DNA of 64,000 bases from Chitinophagales bacterium. GTDB lineage: Bacteria > Bacteroidota > Bacteroidia > Chitinophagales > JADIYW01. Both the position numbers and the translations under genes were made by a program. Shown here piece after piece: positions 41,716 through 50,342 of this stretch (position 1 is the stretch's first letter; each line of letters opens with the position of its first letter). The stretch spans positions 806,001-870,000 of the forward strand of contig JACJXT010000011.1 in assembly GCA_020636535.1 (NCBI GenBank), in the 5' to 3' direction. The notes beneath the pieces were generated by a model. The model made no database searches. It worked only from the letters and a program-made list of their open reading frames with translations, and had not been told where the DNA came from.

Positions 41716-41754
41716 AAATAAAAAAAAGGAAAGCAAAAATTTACTTTCCTTTTT
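41716..41754 (-). terminator. Terminator of the acyl-CoA dehydrogenase gene
   Basis: On the minus strand AAAAAGGAAAG and CTTTCCTTTTT pair over 11 bp around a 10-nt loop, with a further T-run; it begins 22 bp after the dehydrogenase stop. Confidence 0.75.
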
Positions 41755-41775
41755 CTTTTCTTAGTTTTAATTTTA

Positions 41776-43572
41776 TTAGAAACAATATGCTTCTGCTTCT
41801 AATACTTTGTCTGCAATGCGTCTTCTTGCATTTTTAGTATTGATAATTTCACTCTTAGTATATCGTTTTAATCCCATTAACATAATTCGTAACTCATCGC
41901 CTTCTGCAAATGATTGTAATGCATGTTTTCCATATAAATTAATTCTTTCAACAGCATCACTTATATATACTTTAGCTAAATCAATATATATACTTGCTTC
42001 CTCATTTCCTCTATTATCAATTTCTCTTTGTGTTCTCAAAACTGTTGATTCAATAGCATAGACTTCTAAAATCATATCGGCAATGTTCATTAAAATTTCT
42101 TGCTCATGTTTTAAACTTTTCATTAGTTTTTGAACTGCTGCACCAGCTACCATCAACACTGCTTTTTTAGTATTAGCTGCTACTTTAATTTCGTTAGCTA
42201 AAGCATTATCATCTTCATCATTTCCAAAATCAGGCACACTCATTAATTCTTTTTGAATAGCCATTGCTGGCGTCATTAAATCTAACTTACCTTGCATTGC
42301 TCTTTTCAATAACATATCTACGGTAAGTAATCTGTTAATTTCGTTAGTACCTTCAAAAATTCTATTAATTCTAGCATCTCTATATGCACCACAAACCACA
42401 GTTTCTTCAGAGAAACCCATGCCACCATGAATTTGCACTGCTTCATCAACACAGTAATCTAAAACTTCAGAACCATGTACTTTTAAGAAAGCACACTCAA
42501 TGGCGTATTCATCAGCAGCACCCATTATCGCATCTTGAAAAGATTTGCCTGCTGCCAATAATTCTTTTTCTTTATTGTCAATCACATCAGAAGCTCTATA
42601 ACAAGCCGACTCACAAGCATAAATTTGTACTGCCATTTCTGCAATTTTATATTGTATAGCACCAAATTTTGCAATAGGTGTTTTAAACTGCTGTCTTTCG
42701 TTAGCATATTTTGCAGCAGCTTCTAACACTACTTTAGCACCACCAAGTGAGCCAATAGCTAATTTATATCTTCCGATGTTTAATATATTAAAAGCAATTA
42801 GATGTCCTTTGCCAATTTCTCCAAGTAAATTTTCTTTAGGCACTTTTACATTTTCAAAAAATACTTGTCTGGTAGATGAACCTTTAATACCCATTTTCTT
42901 TTCTTCTGCACCAAGAGACAATCCTTCCATATCTTTTTCTAAGATAAAACCAGTAAATTTATCGCCATCTACTTGTGCAAAAACAATAAACACATCAGCA
43001 AAGCCAGAATTGGTAATCCACATTTTCTGACCATTAATAATATAGTGCGTACCTTCTGCATTTAAGTCGGCTCTTGTTTTAGCACCTAATGCATCAGAAC
43101 CAGAACCTGGCTCAGTTAAACAATAACAAGCTTTTAACTCGCCACTTGCCAACTTTGGTAAATATTTTGTCTTTTGATCTTCATTACCAAAATACACAAT
43201 TGGCAAAGTTCCAATACCAACATGAGCTCCCCAAGAAAGTGTAAATGATCTTGCTTTTGCCAAAGCTTCTACCACAATAGAGTTGGTATTAAAATCTTGA
43301 CCCATGCCTCCATAATTTTCAGGAATTGCTAAGCCAAGTAATCCTAAATCTCCCATTTTTTCTAGTAATTCTACGGTCAATGGTAAATCTAGTTTTTCTA
43401 GTTTAGTATCATTTGGCATTACTTCGTTGTCTAGAAAATCTTTAGTGGTTTGCAAAATCATTTTTTGTTCTTCATTCAAATCAGAAGGAATAAAAATGTC
43501 TTTGTAATCAGAATTTTTGATTAAAAATTCGCCACCTTGTAATAAGTTTTTTGTTGCTGTTGTATGACTCAT
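41776..43572 (-). CDS. Acyl-CoA dehydrogenase (long form)
   Basis: A 598-residue flavoprotein, longer than the usual 380 because of a C-terminal helical extension (about 430-598), as in very-long-chain acyl-CoA dehydrogenases. CYCLTEPGSGSDALGAKT near 148 and WITNSGFADVFIVFA near 180 bind FAD and acyl-CoA; QIHGGMGFSEETVVCGAYRDARI and FEGTNEINR near 385-410 carry the FAD site and the presumed catalytic Glu. It catalyses the first step of fatty acid beta-oxidation. A perfect 14-bp palindrome lies 42 bp upstream of the start. Confidence 0.9.
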   Translation of the reverse strand: MSHTTATKNLLQGGEFLIKNSDYKDIFIPSDLNEEQKMILQTTKDFLDNEVMPNDTKLEKLDLPLTVELLEKMGDLGLLGLAIPENYGGMGQDFNTNSIVVEALAKARSFTLSWGAHVGIGTLPIVYFGNEDQKTKYLPKLASGELKACYCLTEPGSGSDALGAKTRADLNAEGTHYIINGQKMWITNSGFADVFIVFAQVDGDKFTGFILEKDMEGLSLGAEEKKMGIKGSSTRQVFFENVKVPKENLLGEIGKGHLIAFNILNIGRYKLAIGSLGGAKVVLEAAAKYANERQQFKTPIAKFGAIQYKIAEMAVQIYACESACYRASDVIDNKEKELLAAGKSFQDAIMGAADEYAIECAFLKVHGSEVLDYCVDEAVQIHGGMGFSEETVVCGAYRDARINRIFEGTNEINRLLTVDMLLKRAMQGKLDLMTPAMAIQKELMSVPDFGNDEDDNALANEIKVAANTKKAVLMVAGAAVQKLMKSLKHEQEILMNIADMILEVYAIESTVLRTQREIDNRGNEEASIYIDLAKVYISDAVERINLYGKHALQSFAEGDELRIMLMGLKRYTKSEIINTKNARRRIADKVLEAEAYCF

Positions 43573-43613
43573 AAAGTTTAAAAATTTATTTTAAAAATAA
43601 GGCATTAAAAATA

Positions 43614-43627
43614 CAATGCATGCATTG
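43614..43627. promoter_or_regulatory. Palindrome CAATGCATGCATTG upstream of acyl-CoA dehydrogenase
   Basis: A perfect 14-bp palindrome, 42 bp before the acyl-CoA dehydrogenase ATG, in the place of a promoter. It is too short-looped to be a hairpin and has no T-run, so a protein-binding site is more likely. It is different from the ACCAAACGATTGGT sites of the carboxylase operon. Confidence 0.4.
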
Positions 43628-43742
43628 AAAAAACAAATAAAATACAAGAATTATTATCCACTTTTTTTATGAGAATGATGTATTAACAATTCTATTCAAC
43701 AAAAATTTCAATGGAAATATTCTGAAATTTAAAAATTAAATT

Positions 43743-43750
43743 TAACTTTG
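43743..43750 (+). promoter_or_regulatory. -7 element of the 94-residue membrane protein gene
   Basis: TAACTTTG, 30 bp before the ATG at 43781. No -33 match is evident. Confidence 0.4.
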
Positions 43751-43780
43751 TAATAAAAAGTACTTTTAAAATAAAATATT

Positions 43781-44065
43781 ATGAAAACAAAAAAGAAACT
43801 TATCGTTATTTTCGGAGTTGTAGCAACATTATTATCTATTCCTTTTATAGCTATGCAATTTAGCAATGCAATAAATTGGTCTATTTTAGATTTTGTAATA
43901 ATGGGTATTCTGCTATTTAGTGTTTTATTAGTAATTGATATGGTTTGGCGACGATTTAATTCTAAATACAGAATACTTGGTGTAATAGTGGTTATTGTTC
44001 TTTTTCTATTACTTTGGGCAGAATTAGCTGTAGGTATTTTTGATTCGCCAATAGCAGGCAGTTAG
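43781..44065 (+). CDS. Small three-helix membrane protein, function unknown
   Basis: A 94-residue protein with three hydrophobic segments (about 7-26, 36-54 and 66-85) and the ending LLLWAELAVGIFDSPIAGS. I recall near-identical endings in short unnamed membrane proteins of many Bacteroidota, so it is a conserved gene without assigned role. It is monocistronic and lies between the acyl-CoA dehydrogenase (divergent) and radC (convergent). Confidence 0.65.
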   Translation: MKTKKKLIVIFGVVATLLSIPFIAMQFSNAINWSILDFVIMGILLFSVLLVIDMVWRRFNSKYRILGVIVVIVLFLLLWAELAVGIFDSPIAGS

Positions 44066-44127
44066 TATTGTGTCAAACTTTATTGTTAATTGAAAGTATT
44101 AGTATTCATTCTTCATAAAAAAGTTGA

Positions 44128-44829
44128 CTAAAATAATAAACTATTGTCTTTAAAACTATAAAATTCTTTTTGTGCTATGATAATGTGGTCTATAATTGGC
44201 AAGTCTAACATGGTACTTGCTTCAATAAGATTTTGTGTAAGTTTTTTGTCTTCATGACTTGGTTGATTATTGCCAGATGGATGATTGTGTACCAAAATTA
44301 TTTTAGCTGCACTTTGTTTAATCGCTGTATTAAAAATAATTTTTGCATCTACTAGTGTTCTATTTTGTCCACCTTTACTAATCATTACGGTATTGAGTAA
44401 CTCATTTCTATTATTGAGTAATACAATCCAAAATTCTTCGTGTGGTAAAAGTGAAAGATGATTCATTAATTGGAATACTTGTTTAGAGCTAACAATTTGT
44501 GTGGTCTGTGTAACTTGACTTTGGCTCATTCTAAAAGCAATTTCAAATGCAGCAACAATATTTATAGCTTTTGCTTCTCCAATACCTTTAAATTGTTCTA
44601 AATCTTTTGCTGAAAATTTACTCAATGCATACAAATTATTATCAACACTATTCAATATTTGTTTGGCAATATCTAAGGCAGAAAACTGTTTACTACCACT
44701 ACCAATAATAATGGCTAATAATTCGGCGTTCGATAAACTTCTTCTACCTTTTAAAATTAGTTTTTCTCGTGGTCTATCTTCTTCTGCCCAATATTTTATA
44801 CTCAGTTTTTCAGCATCATTTATAGTCAT
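44128..44829 (-). CDS. radC: RadC/MPN-family protein
   Basis: I take the ATG at 44827-44829 (MTINDAEKLSIKYWAEEDRP), 233 residues; the open frame goes on to 44850, but that part lies inside the rpsT terminator hairpin. An N-terminal helix-hairpin-helix part (LSNAELLAIIIGSGSK, FKGIGEAKAINIVAAFE) is followed by the MPN/JAMM domain with HNHPSGNNQPSHED near residue 180, the His-x-His...Asp metal site. Named for DNA repair, but the real function of RadC proteins is disputed. Confidence 0.92.
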   Translation of the reverse strand: MTINDAEKLSIKYWAEEDRPREKLILKGRRSLSNAELLAIIIGSGSKQFSALDIAKQILNSVDNNLYALSKFSAKDLEQFKGIGEAKAINIVAAFEIAFRMSQSQVTQTTQIVSSKQVFQLMNHLSLLPHEEFWIVLLNNRNELLNTVMISKGGQNRTLVDAKIIFNTAIKQSAAKIILVHNHPSGNNQPSHEDKKLTQNLIEASTMLDLPIIDHIIIAQKEFYSFKDNSLLF

Positions 44830-44831
44830 AA

Positions 44832-44863
44832 AATAAAAAAAGTGCATCATTAAGACGCACTTT
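44832..44863 (-). terminator. Terminator of rpsT
   Basis: On the minus strand AAAGTGCGTC and GATGCACTTT pair over 10 bp (one G-T), loop 5 nt, followed by TTTTTTT. It lies 21 bp after the rpsT stop and just before the radC start. Confidence 0.8.
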
Positions 44864-44884
44864 CTATACTTTTTCCATAAAAAA

Positions 44885-45136
44885 TTATAAACTATTTACT
44901 TGCTTCATTATAGAAGACTTTAAATTAGCTGCTTTATTTTTATGTATTTGATTTCTTTTTGCTAATTTATCTATCATAGAAAATACATCTGGTAATAACT
45001 TAGTAGCTTCTGCTTTATCAGTAGTCGCTCTAATATCTCTAATTGCATTTCTAGTGGTTTTACCATAGTAACGATTCTCTAATCTTCTTTTTGCAATTTG
45101 TCTAATTCTTTTCTTAGCAGATTTATGATGTGCCAT
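44885..45136 (-). CDS. rpsT: Ribosomal protein bS20
   Basis: An 83-residue basic, helical protein with the S20 signature MAHHKSAKKRIRQIAKRRLEN at the N-terminus and KNKAANLKSSIMKQV at the C-terminus. It binds 16S rRNA early in 30S assembly. It has its own promoter (TATCTTTG at 45164-45157, 20 bp upstream) and terminator. Confidence 0.95.
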   Translation of the reverse strand: MAHHKSAKKRIRQIAKRRLENRYYGKTTRNAIRDIRATTDKAEATKLLPDVFSMIDKLAKRNQIHKNKAANLKSSIMKQVNSL

Positions 45137-45156
45137 TATTCTTAATTTTGAGTGTG

Positions 45157-45164
45157 CAAAGATA
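45157..45164 (-). promoter_or_regulatory. -7 element of rpsT
   Basis: TATCTTTG followed by CACAC on the minus strand. The same TTTGCACA extension is found at the rpoD and lptF/G promoters. Confidence 0.5.
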
Positions 45165-45180
45165 ATAATAAGAATTGTAA

Positions 45181-45297
45181 ATGAAAAAAAAAAGTAAATT
45201 ATCTTTAAAACTTAATCTATTATTAAAAAACATTAATTTAGATGAAGTGTTTGATTTAAAATCAGAAGATATTAACGATATTTGCAAAATAATTTAA
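45181..45297 (+). CDS. Possible 38-residue leader peptide upstream of sucA
   Basis: ATG followed by ten A's (four Lys/Ser codons), then a sensible charged helix-like sequence (SLKLNLLLKNINLDEVFDLK) up to TAA at 45295-45297, 11 bp before the sucA ATG. It could be a small protein or a chance frame; no homologue comes to mind. The A10 run could slip. Confidence 0.3.
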   Translation: MKKKSKLSLKLNLLLKNINLDEVFDLKSEDINDICKII

Positions 45298-45308
45298 CGA
45301 AAACAACA

Positions 45309-48044
45309 ATGGAAGACTTATCAGTCATTAGCAATTCAAGTGCCGAGTATATAGAAGGACTATATCTACAGTATAAGCAAGACAACAATAGTGTAGATAA
45401 AGATTGGCAAAGATTCTTTACAGGATTTGATTTAGCAGTACAATATTCAGATAACGGACAGTTAACGCTAAATTCTAGCAATGTAGATGTTTCTCCAAAG
45501 GAATTTAAAGTGCTTAAACTCATACAAGCATATAGAGATAAAGGTCATTTAATTTCAGATACCAATCCTATTAAAAAACGAAAAGATAGAAATGCTGGTC
45601 TAGAATTGCATAATTTTGGCTTAACCGAAGCTGATTTAGATACTGAATTTTATGCTGGCGAAGCTTTACAACTAGGAAAGGTATCTTTGAAAACAATAAT
45701 AGAAACACTGCGTAAAATATATTGTAGAACTATTGGTTGGGAATACAATTATATTATAGATAAAGAAGAATTGGCTTGGATGCGAGAACAAATTGAAGTA
45801 GGTTATATTGCTTACGAACATCCAATTGATAAGAAAAAAAGAATCTTAGAAAAACTTAACGAATCAGAAGTTTACGAACGATTTCTAGGAACGAAATTTT
45901 TGGGTCAAAAACGATTTTCACTAGAAGGTGGAGAATCTACTATTCCAGCTTTAGATGCTTTAATTAATGTAGCAGCTAATTTACATGTAGAAGAAGTTGT
46001 AATTGGTATGGCACACAGAGGTCGTTTAAATGTACTTGTAAACATTTTAGATAAAACTTACGATGAAATCTTTTCAGAATTTGAAGGTTCTACACCAGGA
46101 AAAAGTTTATTTTCTGGAACAGGCGATGTAAAGTATCACTTAGGATATTCTTCTCAATACGAAACCATGGACAAAAAAGAAGTCTATGTAAAACTACTAC
46201 CTAATCCATCTCATCTCGAAGCTATCAATCCAGTAGTACAAGGTTATTGCAGAGCTAAAGCAGATGCTATTTATAACTCTGATTACGATAAAATTTTACC
46301 AATTACTATTCATGGCGATTCAGCTGTTGCAGGACAAGGCATAGTTTATGAAGTTCTCCAAATGGAAAAACTAAAAGGATATACTGTTGGCGGAACAATA
46401 CACTATGTCATCAACAATCAAATTGGTTTTACTACAGATTTTGATGATGCTCGTTCTTCTAATTACTCTACATCTATTGCTGCTACTGTTCAAGCACCAG
46501 TTTTTCATGTTAACGGAGATGATGTAGAAGCAGTTACTTATGTAGCAGAGTTAGCAGCAGAATATCGTCAAAAATTTAATAAAGATGTATTTATAGATAT
46601 GGTTTGTTATAGAAGACACGGACATAACGAAGGTGATGATCCAGCGTATACACAACCTCAAATGTATAAAATCATCAAAGATAAAGTTGGTGTAAGAGAC
46701 TTGTACAACCAAAAACTCAACAAGTGGAATATGGCAGATTTAGATTTGTCTAAAGAATTAGAAAAAGATTTTTGGAAAGAATTACAAGAAAGCTTAGATG
46801 AGCACAAAAAACAAAAAAGCGAATATACACTGCAAACAACTGATGTAGCTTGGAACAAATTAAGAACAGCTACTCAAAAAGACTTTGAATCTTCTCCAGA
46901 AACTAAAATTACCAAAACCAATTTAGTAAAAATCATCAAAGCTTTAGTTAAAGTGCCTGAAGGTTTTCATCCACTACGAAAAATTCAAAAAATGCTCGAC
47001 GACAGAAGAGCTTTAATGAAAGAAAACAGTACTGTAGATTGGGCTGCTGCCGAATTATTTGCTTATGGTTCTATTTTGTTAGATGGTAGTGATGTGCGTA
47101 TGAGTGGCGAAGATGTAAAAAGAGGTACCTTCTCACATCGTCATGCTATGTTGTACGATGAAAATACAGGAGAAGAATATAATCGACTCAACTTTATAGA
47201 TGATAAACAAGGATTATTCAGAATTTTCAATTCACATTTATCAGAATATGGTGTGCTTGGTTTTGAATATGGCTATGCCATGCCAAGTCCAGATGTTTTA
47301 ACGATTTGGGAAGCACAGTTTGGCGATTTTAGTAATGGTGCTCAAATCATCATCGACCAATTTATTGCTGCTGCTGAAACCAAATGGAACAGACAAAATG
47401 GTATTGTGTTGTTATTACCACACGGCTACGAAGGTGCTGGACCAGAACATTCTAGTGCTCGTTTAGAAAGATTTCTACAACTTTGTGGTGAATTAAATAT
47501 GATTATCACAAACATTTCATCACCAGCAAACTTTTTCCATTTATTAAGAAGACAATTGGCTTTTCCTTTTAGAAAACCATTGATTAATATGTCGCCAAAA
47601 TCTTTATTAAGACATCCAAAATGTGTTGATGATATTGAGAAGATTTACAAAGGCAAGTTTCAAGAATTAATCGACGATGATAATATAGATGCTGCTACAA
47701 AAGTTAAAAAAGTACTCTTCTGTTCTGGTAAAGTCTACTACGATTTATTAGAAAGAAAAGAAACAGAAAACAGAACCGATGTTGCTATTGTAAGAGTAGA
47801 ACAATTATATCCAGTGCCATTTACACAATGGGACGCTATTATCAAAAAATATAAAAATGCCAAAATTGCTTGGGTACAAGAAGAACCAATTAATATGGGA
47901 GCTTATTCATTCTTATTGTTGAATTATCCAAAATCTGCATCGTTTGAAGTTATCGCAAGAGCACAAGCAGCTTCATCGGCTACTGGTTATAATAAAATAC
48001 ATTTAGAAGAACAAAAACAATTAGTAGATAAAGCTTTTAGTTAA
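45309..48044 (+). CDS. sucA: 2-oxoglutarate dehydrogenase E1 component
   Basis: A thiamine-diphosphate enzyme of the TCA cycle; from ATG 45309 it has 911 residues (the frame reaches a TTG at 45282). YIEGLYLQYKQDNNSVDKDW at the start is the peripheral-subunit-binding helix. GMAHRGRLNVLVNIL, HGDSAVAGQGIVYE, NNQIGFTT and the transketolase-like part FEYGYAMPSPDVLTIWEAQFGDF and PHGYEGAGPEHSSARLERFL are all clear. It makes succinyl-CoA with the E2 encoded 14 bp downstream and a lipoamide dehydrogenase encoded elsewhere. Confidence 0.96.
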   Translation: MEDLSVISNSSAEYIEGLYLQYKQDNNSVDKDWQRFFTGFDLAVQYSDNGQLTLNSSNVDVSPKEFKVLKLIQAYRDKGHLISDTNPIKKRKDRNAGLELHNFGLTEADLDTEFYAGEALQLGKVSLKTIIETLRKIYCRTIGWEYNYIIDKEELAWMREQIEVGYIAYEHPIDKKKRILEKLNESEVYERFLGTKFLGQKRFSLEGGESTIPALDALINVAANLHVEEVVIGMAHRGRLNVLVNILDKTYDEIFSEFEGSTPGKSLFSGTGDVKYHLGYSSQYETMDKKEVYVKLLPNPSHLEAINPVVQGYCRAKADAIYNSDYDKILPITIHGDSAVAGQGIVYEVLQMEKLKGYTVGGTIHYVINNQIGFTTDFDDARSSNYSTSIAATVQAPVFHVNGDDVEAVTYVAELAAEYRQKFNKDVFIDMVCYRRHGHNEGDDPAYTQPQMYKIIKDKVGVRDLYNQKLNKWNMADLDLSKELEKDFWKELQESLDEHKKQKSEYTLQTTDVAWNKLRTATQKDFESSPETKITKTNLVKIIKALVKVPEGFHPLRKIQKMLDDRRALMKENSTVDWAAAELFAYGSILLDGSDVRMSGEDVKRGTFSHRHAMLYDENTGEEYNRLNFIDDKQGLFRIFNSHLSEYGVLGFEYGYAMPSPDVLTIWEAQFGDFSNGAQIIIDQFIAAAETKWNRQNGIVLLLPHGYEGAGPEHSSARLERFLQLCGELNMIITNISSPANFFHLLRRQLAFPFRKPLINMSPKSLLRHPKCVDDIEKIYKGKFQELIDDDNIDAATKVKKVLFCSGKVYYDLLERKETENRTDVAIVRVEQLYPVPFTQWDAIIKKYKNAKIAWVQEEPINMGAYSFLLLNYPKSASFEVIARAQAASSATGYNKIHLEEQKQLVDKAFS

Positions 48045-48058
48045 ATAAAATATAGTAT

Positions 48059-49336
48059 ATGAAACACGAAATAAAAATTCCAACCGTAGGAGAATCTGTA
48101 GTAGAAGTAACATTGGCAGAATGGTTGGTGAAAGATGGAGATATTGTTGCAATTGACCAAGCATTGGCAGAAATAGAATCAGACAAAGCTACTTTTGAAT
48201 TGCCTGCGGAAGTTGCTGGAAAAATAGAAATTAAAGCAAATGATGGCGACGATTTAGAAATTGGTGCTGTTATTGGTTATATAGATGATAGCTTTGCTAC
48301 AAGTGATGCACCTAAAAAAGAAGAAAAAAAGGAAACGCCAAAACAAGAAGTAGTTAAAGAAGAACCAAAGCAAGCAACAAAACAAGAAGCTCCAAAAGTT
48401 GAGACTAAAGTAGAAAAACAAGAGTCAACGAATGATTCGTATGCTAAAGGAACTCCATCGCCAGCTGCTAAAAAAATATTAGATGAAAAAAATGTAGCGG
48501 CTAATGAAGTTCAAGGTACAGGCAAAGACCAACGCATAACTAAATCAGATGCTCTAAAAGCTACACCAAGAAATTTAGAAGAAGCACTATTAAGCAATAA
48601 AACAGCATCACGAGAAGAAACAGTAGAAAAACTATCTCGTATGCGTAAAACCATTGCTCGTAGATTGGTAGATGTTAAAAACCAAACAGCAATGCTTACT
48701 ACTTTCAACGAAGTAGATATGTCGGCAATTTTAGATTTAAGAAAACAATACAAAGATGCTTTTGCAGAAAAACATGGCATTGGTCTTGGATTTATGTCGT
48801 TCTTTACCAAAGCATGTAGTACAGCATTAATGCAATTTCCAAAAGTAAATGCCTACATCGATGATGAAAATATGATTTTACACGATTATGCAGATATTTC
48901 TATTGCAGTTTCTACCGACAAAGGTTTAGTAGTTCCTGTAATTAGAAACGCAGAAGTAATGTCTTTCGCAGATATAGAATTAGAAATAAAACGCTTAGCA
49001 TCGTTGGCAAGAAAAGGCGAATTGAAAATGGAAGACATGGAAGGTGGTACTTTTACCATTACTAATGGTGGCGTGTTTGGTTCTTTATTAAGTACACCAA
49101 TCATCAATCAACCACAATCTGCAATTTTGGGTATGCATAAAATTGAAGAACGACCTATTGTAGAAAACGGACAAATAATTATTAAACCAATGATGTATTT
49201 GGCATTGTCTTACGATCATAGAATTATTGATGGAAAAGACAGTGTTAGTTTCTTAGTAGCAGTGAAAGACTATTTAGAACATCCAGAAAAAATGTTGTTC
49301 GGCACAGATCCAAATAAAGTATTGTTAGATTTATAG
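48059..49336 (+). CDS. sucB: Dihydrolipoyllysine succinyltransferase, E2 of 2-oxoglutarate dehydrogenase
   Basis: A 425-residue E2. The lipoyl domain has the lipoylated Lys in EIESDKATFEL near residue 43; a Lys/Glu/Gln-rich linker (80-125) leads to the E1/E3-binding domain (TPSPAAKKILDEK near 131) and the catalytic domain, with ALSYDHRIIDGKDSVSFL near 390 holding the active-site His and Asp. It is in one operon with sucA. Confidence 0.95.
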   Translation: MKHEIKIPTVGESVVEVTLAEWLVKDGDIVAIDQALAEIESDKATFELPAEVAGKIEIKANDGDDLEIGAVIGYIDDSFATSDAPKKEEKKETPKQEVVKEEPKQATKQEAPKVETKVEKQESTNDSYAKGTPSPAAKKILDEKNVAANEVQGTGKDQRITKSDALKATPRNLEEALLSNKTASREETVEKLSRMRKTIARRLVDVKNQTAMLTTFNEVDMSAILDLRKQYKDAFAEKHGIGLGFMSFFTKACSTALMQFPKVNAYIDDENMILHDYADISIAVSTDKGLVVPVIRNAEVMSFADIELEIKRLASLARKGELKMEDMEGGTFTITNGGVFGSLLSTPIINQPQSAILGMHKIEERPIVENGQIIIKPMMYLALSYDHRIIDGKDSVSFLVAVKDYLEHPEKMLFGTDPNKVLLDL

Positions 49337-49465
49337 AAATAAACACTATCAATATATAAATAGATATTGATGATTGATAATAATCTTACTAATAACTATT
49401 CTTTCAGTTACAAATTAACACAAAAGAAGAAAAAAATGCATAACTTAGTAATTAGCTAAAAAGAA

Positions 49466-49708
49466 ATGGATACACAAACGCTTGATAAAAAAATAGTGGA
49501 ATACCTACCAAAACTAGGAAAAGGAGAAAAAAAAACAATACTAGAAGTAATAAAATCATTTATAGATTTAAAGCAAAAAAATCAAGTAGATATTGAACAA
49601 TACAATAAAGACATAGAAATAGCAGAACAAGAAATAGCCGAAGGAAAATTTTATACACATGAAGAAGTAAAAAAAATGGCTCAAGAATGGAAAAAAAGAG
49701 CAGTATAA
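49466..49708 (+). CDS. Antitoxin of a type II toxin-antitoxin pair
   Basis: An 80-residue acidic and lysine-rich helical protein (IVEYLPKLGKGEKKTILEVIKSFIDL, then EEVKKMAQEWKKRAV) of the kind that precedes RelE/ParE toxins in Bacteroidota. The N-terminal half is probably the DNA-binding/dimerisation part, the C-terminal helix the toxin clamp. Its last 22 bp overlap the toxin gene, which implies translational coupling. Confidence 0.7.
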   Translation: MDTQTLDKKIVEYLPKLGKGEKKTILEVIKSFIDLKQKNQVDIEQYNKDIEIAEQEIAEGKFYTHEEVKKMAQEWKKRAV

Positions 49709-49998
49709 AAGCAATAAAATGGTCACACAGTGCAACAAAAGAATTGAATAAAATTTATGAAAATATACTAGAAGACTCAGAACAAAATGCAAATAATATA
49801 CTAGACGAAATACTTAGTAAAACAGAAGCACTTAAAGAACAACCAGAAAGATACCCAAGAGATAAATACAAGAAAAATAACAAAGGAAATTATAGAAGTT
49901 TTGAATATAAAAAGATAAGAGTATCATATAAGATACTTAAAGATATAATAGATATAGTCAGAGTAAGAAGCACACATCAAGAACCAAAAAATTATTAG
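49687..49998 (+). CDS. RelE/ParE-family toxin
   Basis: A 103-residue protein with the ParE/RelE layout: IKWSHSATKELNKIYENILE (two N-terminal helices after the first strand), ALKEQPERYPRDKYKK, then strands YRSFEYKKIRVSYKIL and IDIVRVRSTHQEP. ParE types act on gyrase, RelE types cut mRNA on ribosomes; the conserved R...HxxxxP end is compatible with either. It overlaps the antitoxin gene. Confidence 0.8.
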   Translation: MEKKSSIKAIKWSHSATKELNKIYENILEDSEQNANNILDEILSKTEALKEQPERYPRDKYKKNNKGNYRSFEYKKIRVSYKILKDIIDIVRVRSTHQEPKNY

Positions 49999-50233
49999 TA
50001 AAATTAGAGTTTGTCAATATTGCAAAAAGCAAAAGTATTTTTAGATTTATATAATATAAGCTTATAATATATCTGTTTTTTCTGCAAAAAAGAAAAATTG
50101 AAGTTTGCTTACTTTTTGGCTAGTATTCTATCTGCTAAGATTTCTATTTCAGTCATCAAGTTGAGTAAGCATTTCTTAAAAAATTAAGTCTAATGAGTTA
50201 CAAATTAAAACTATAATCTTAACTATAAAATAT
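49999..50233. other. Gene-free stretch after the toxin gene
   Basis: No supported gene. A short minus-strand frame (MTEIEILADRILAKK, about 50110-50160) looks like the end of a decayed protein but cannot be identified. Confidence 0.3.
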
Positions 50234-50264
50234 AAAAAAAGAGATGTCGAAATTTCGACACCTC
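50234..50264 (-). terminator. Terminator of the secreted propeller gene
   Basis: On the minus strand GAGGTGTCGAAA and TTTCGACATCTC form a long stem around the 16-bp palindrome TGTCGAAATTTCGACA, followed by TTTTTTT. It lies about 80 bp after the stop at 50343. Confidence 0.7.
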
Positions 50265-50342
50265 CTTTTGATTTAATTGCTTTTAGTTGACTATGTTTCC
50301 AGAAATTAAATCAATATATAATAGAGTTGTGTAGTGTATAGA

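Noticed and set aside
50105..50165. Minus-strand frame MTEIEILADRILAKK
   Set aside because: Only 15 codons, no recognisable family; possibly a decayed gene end, but not supportable as a feature of its own.
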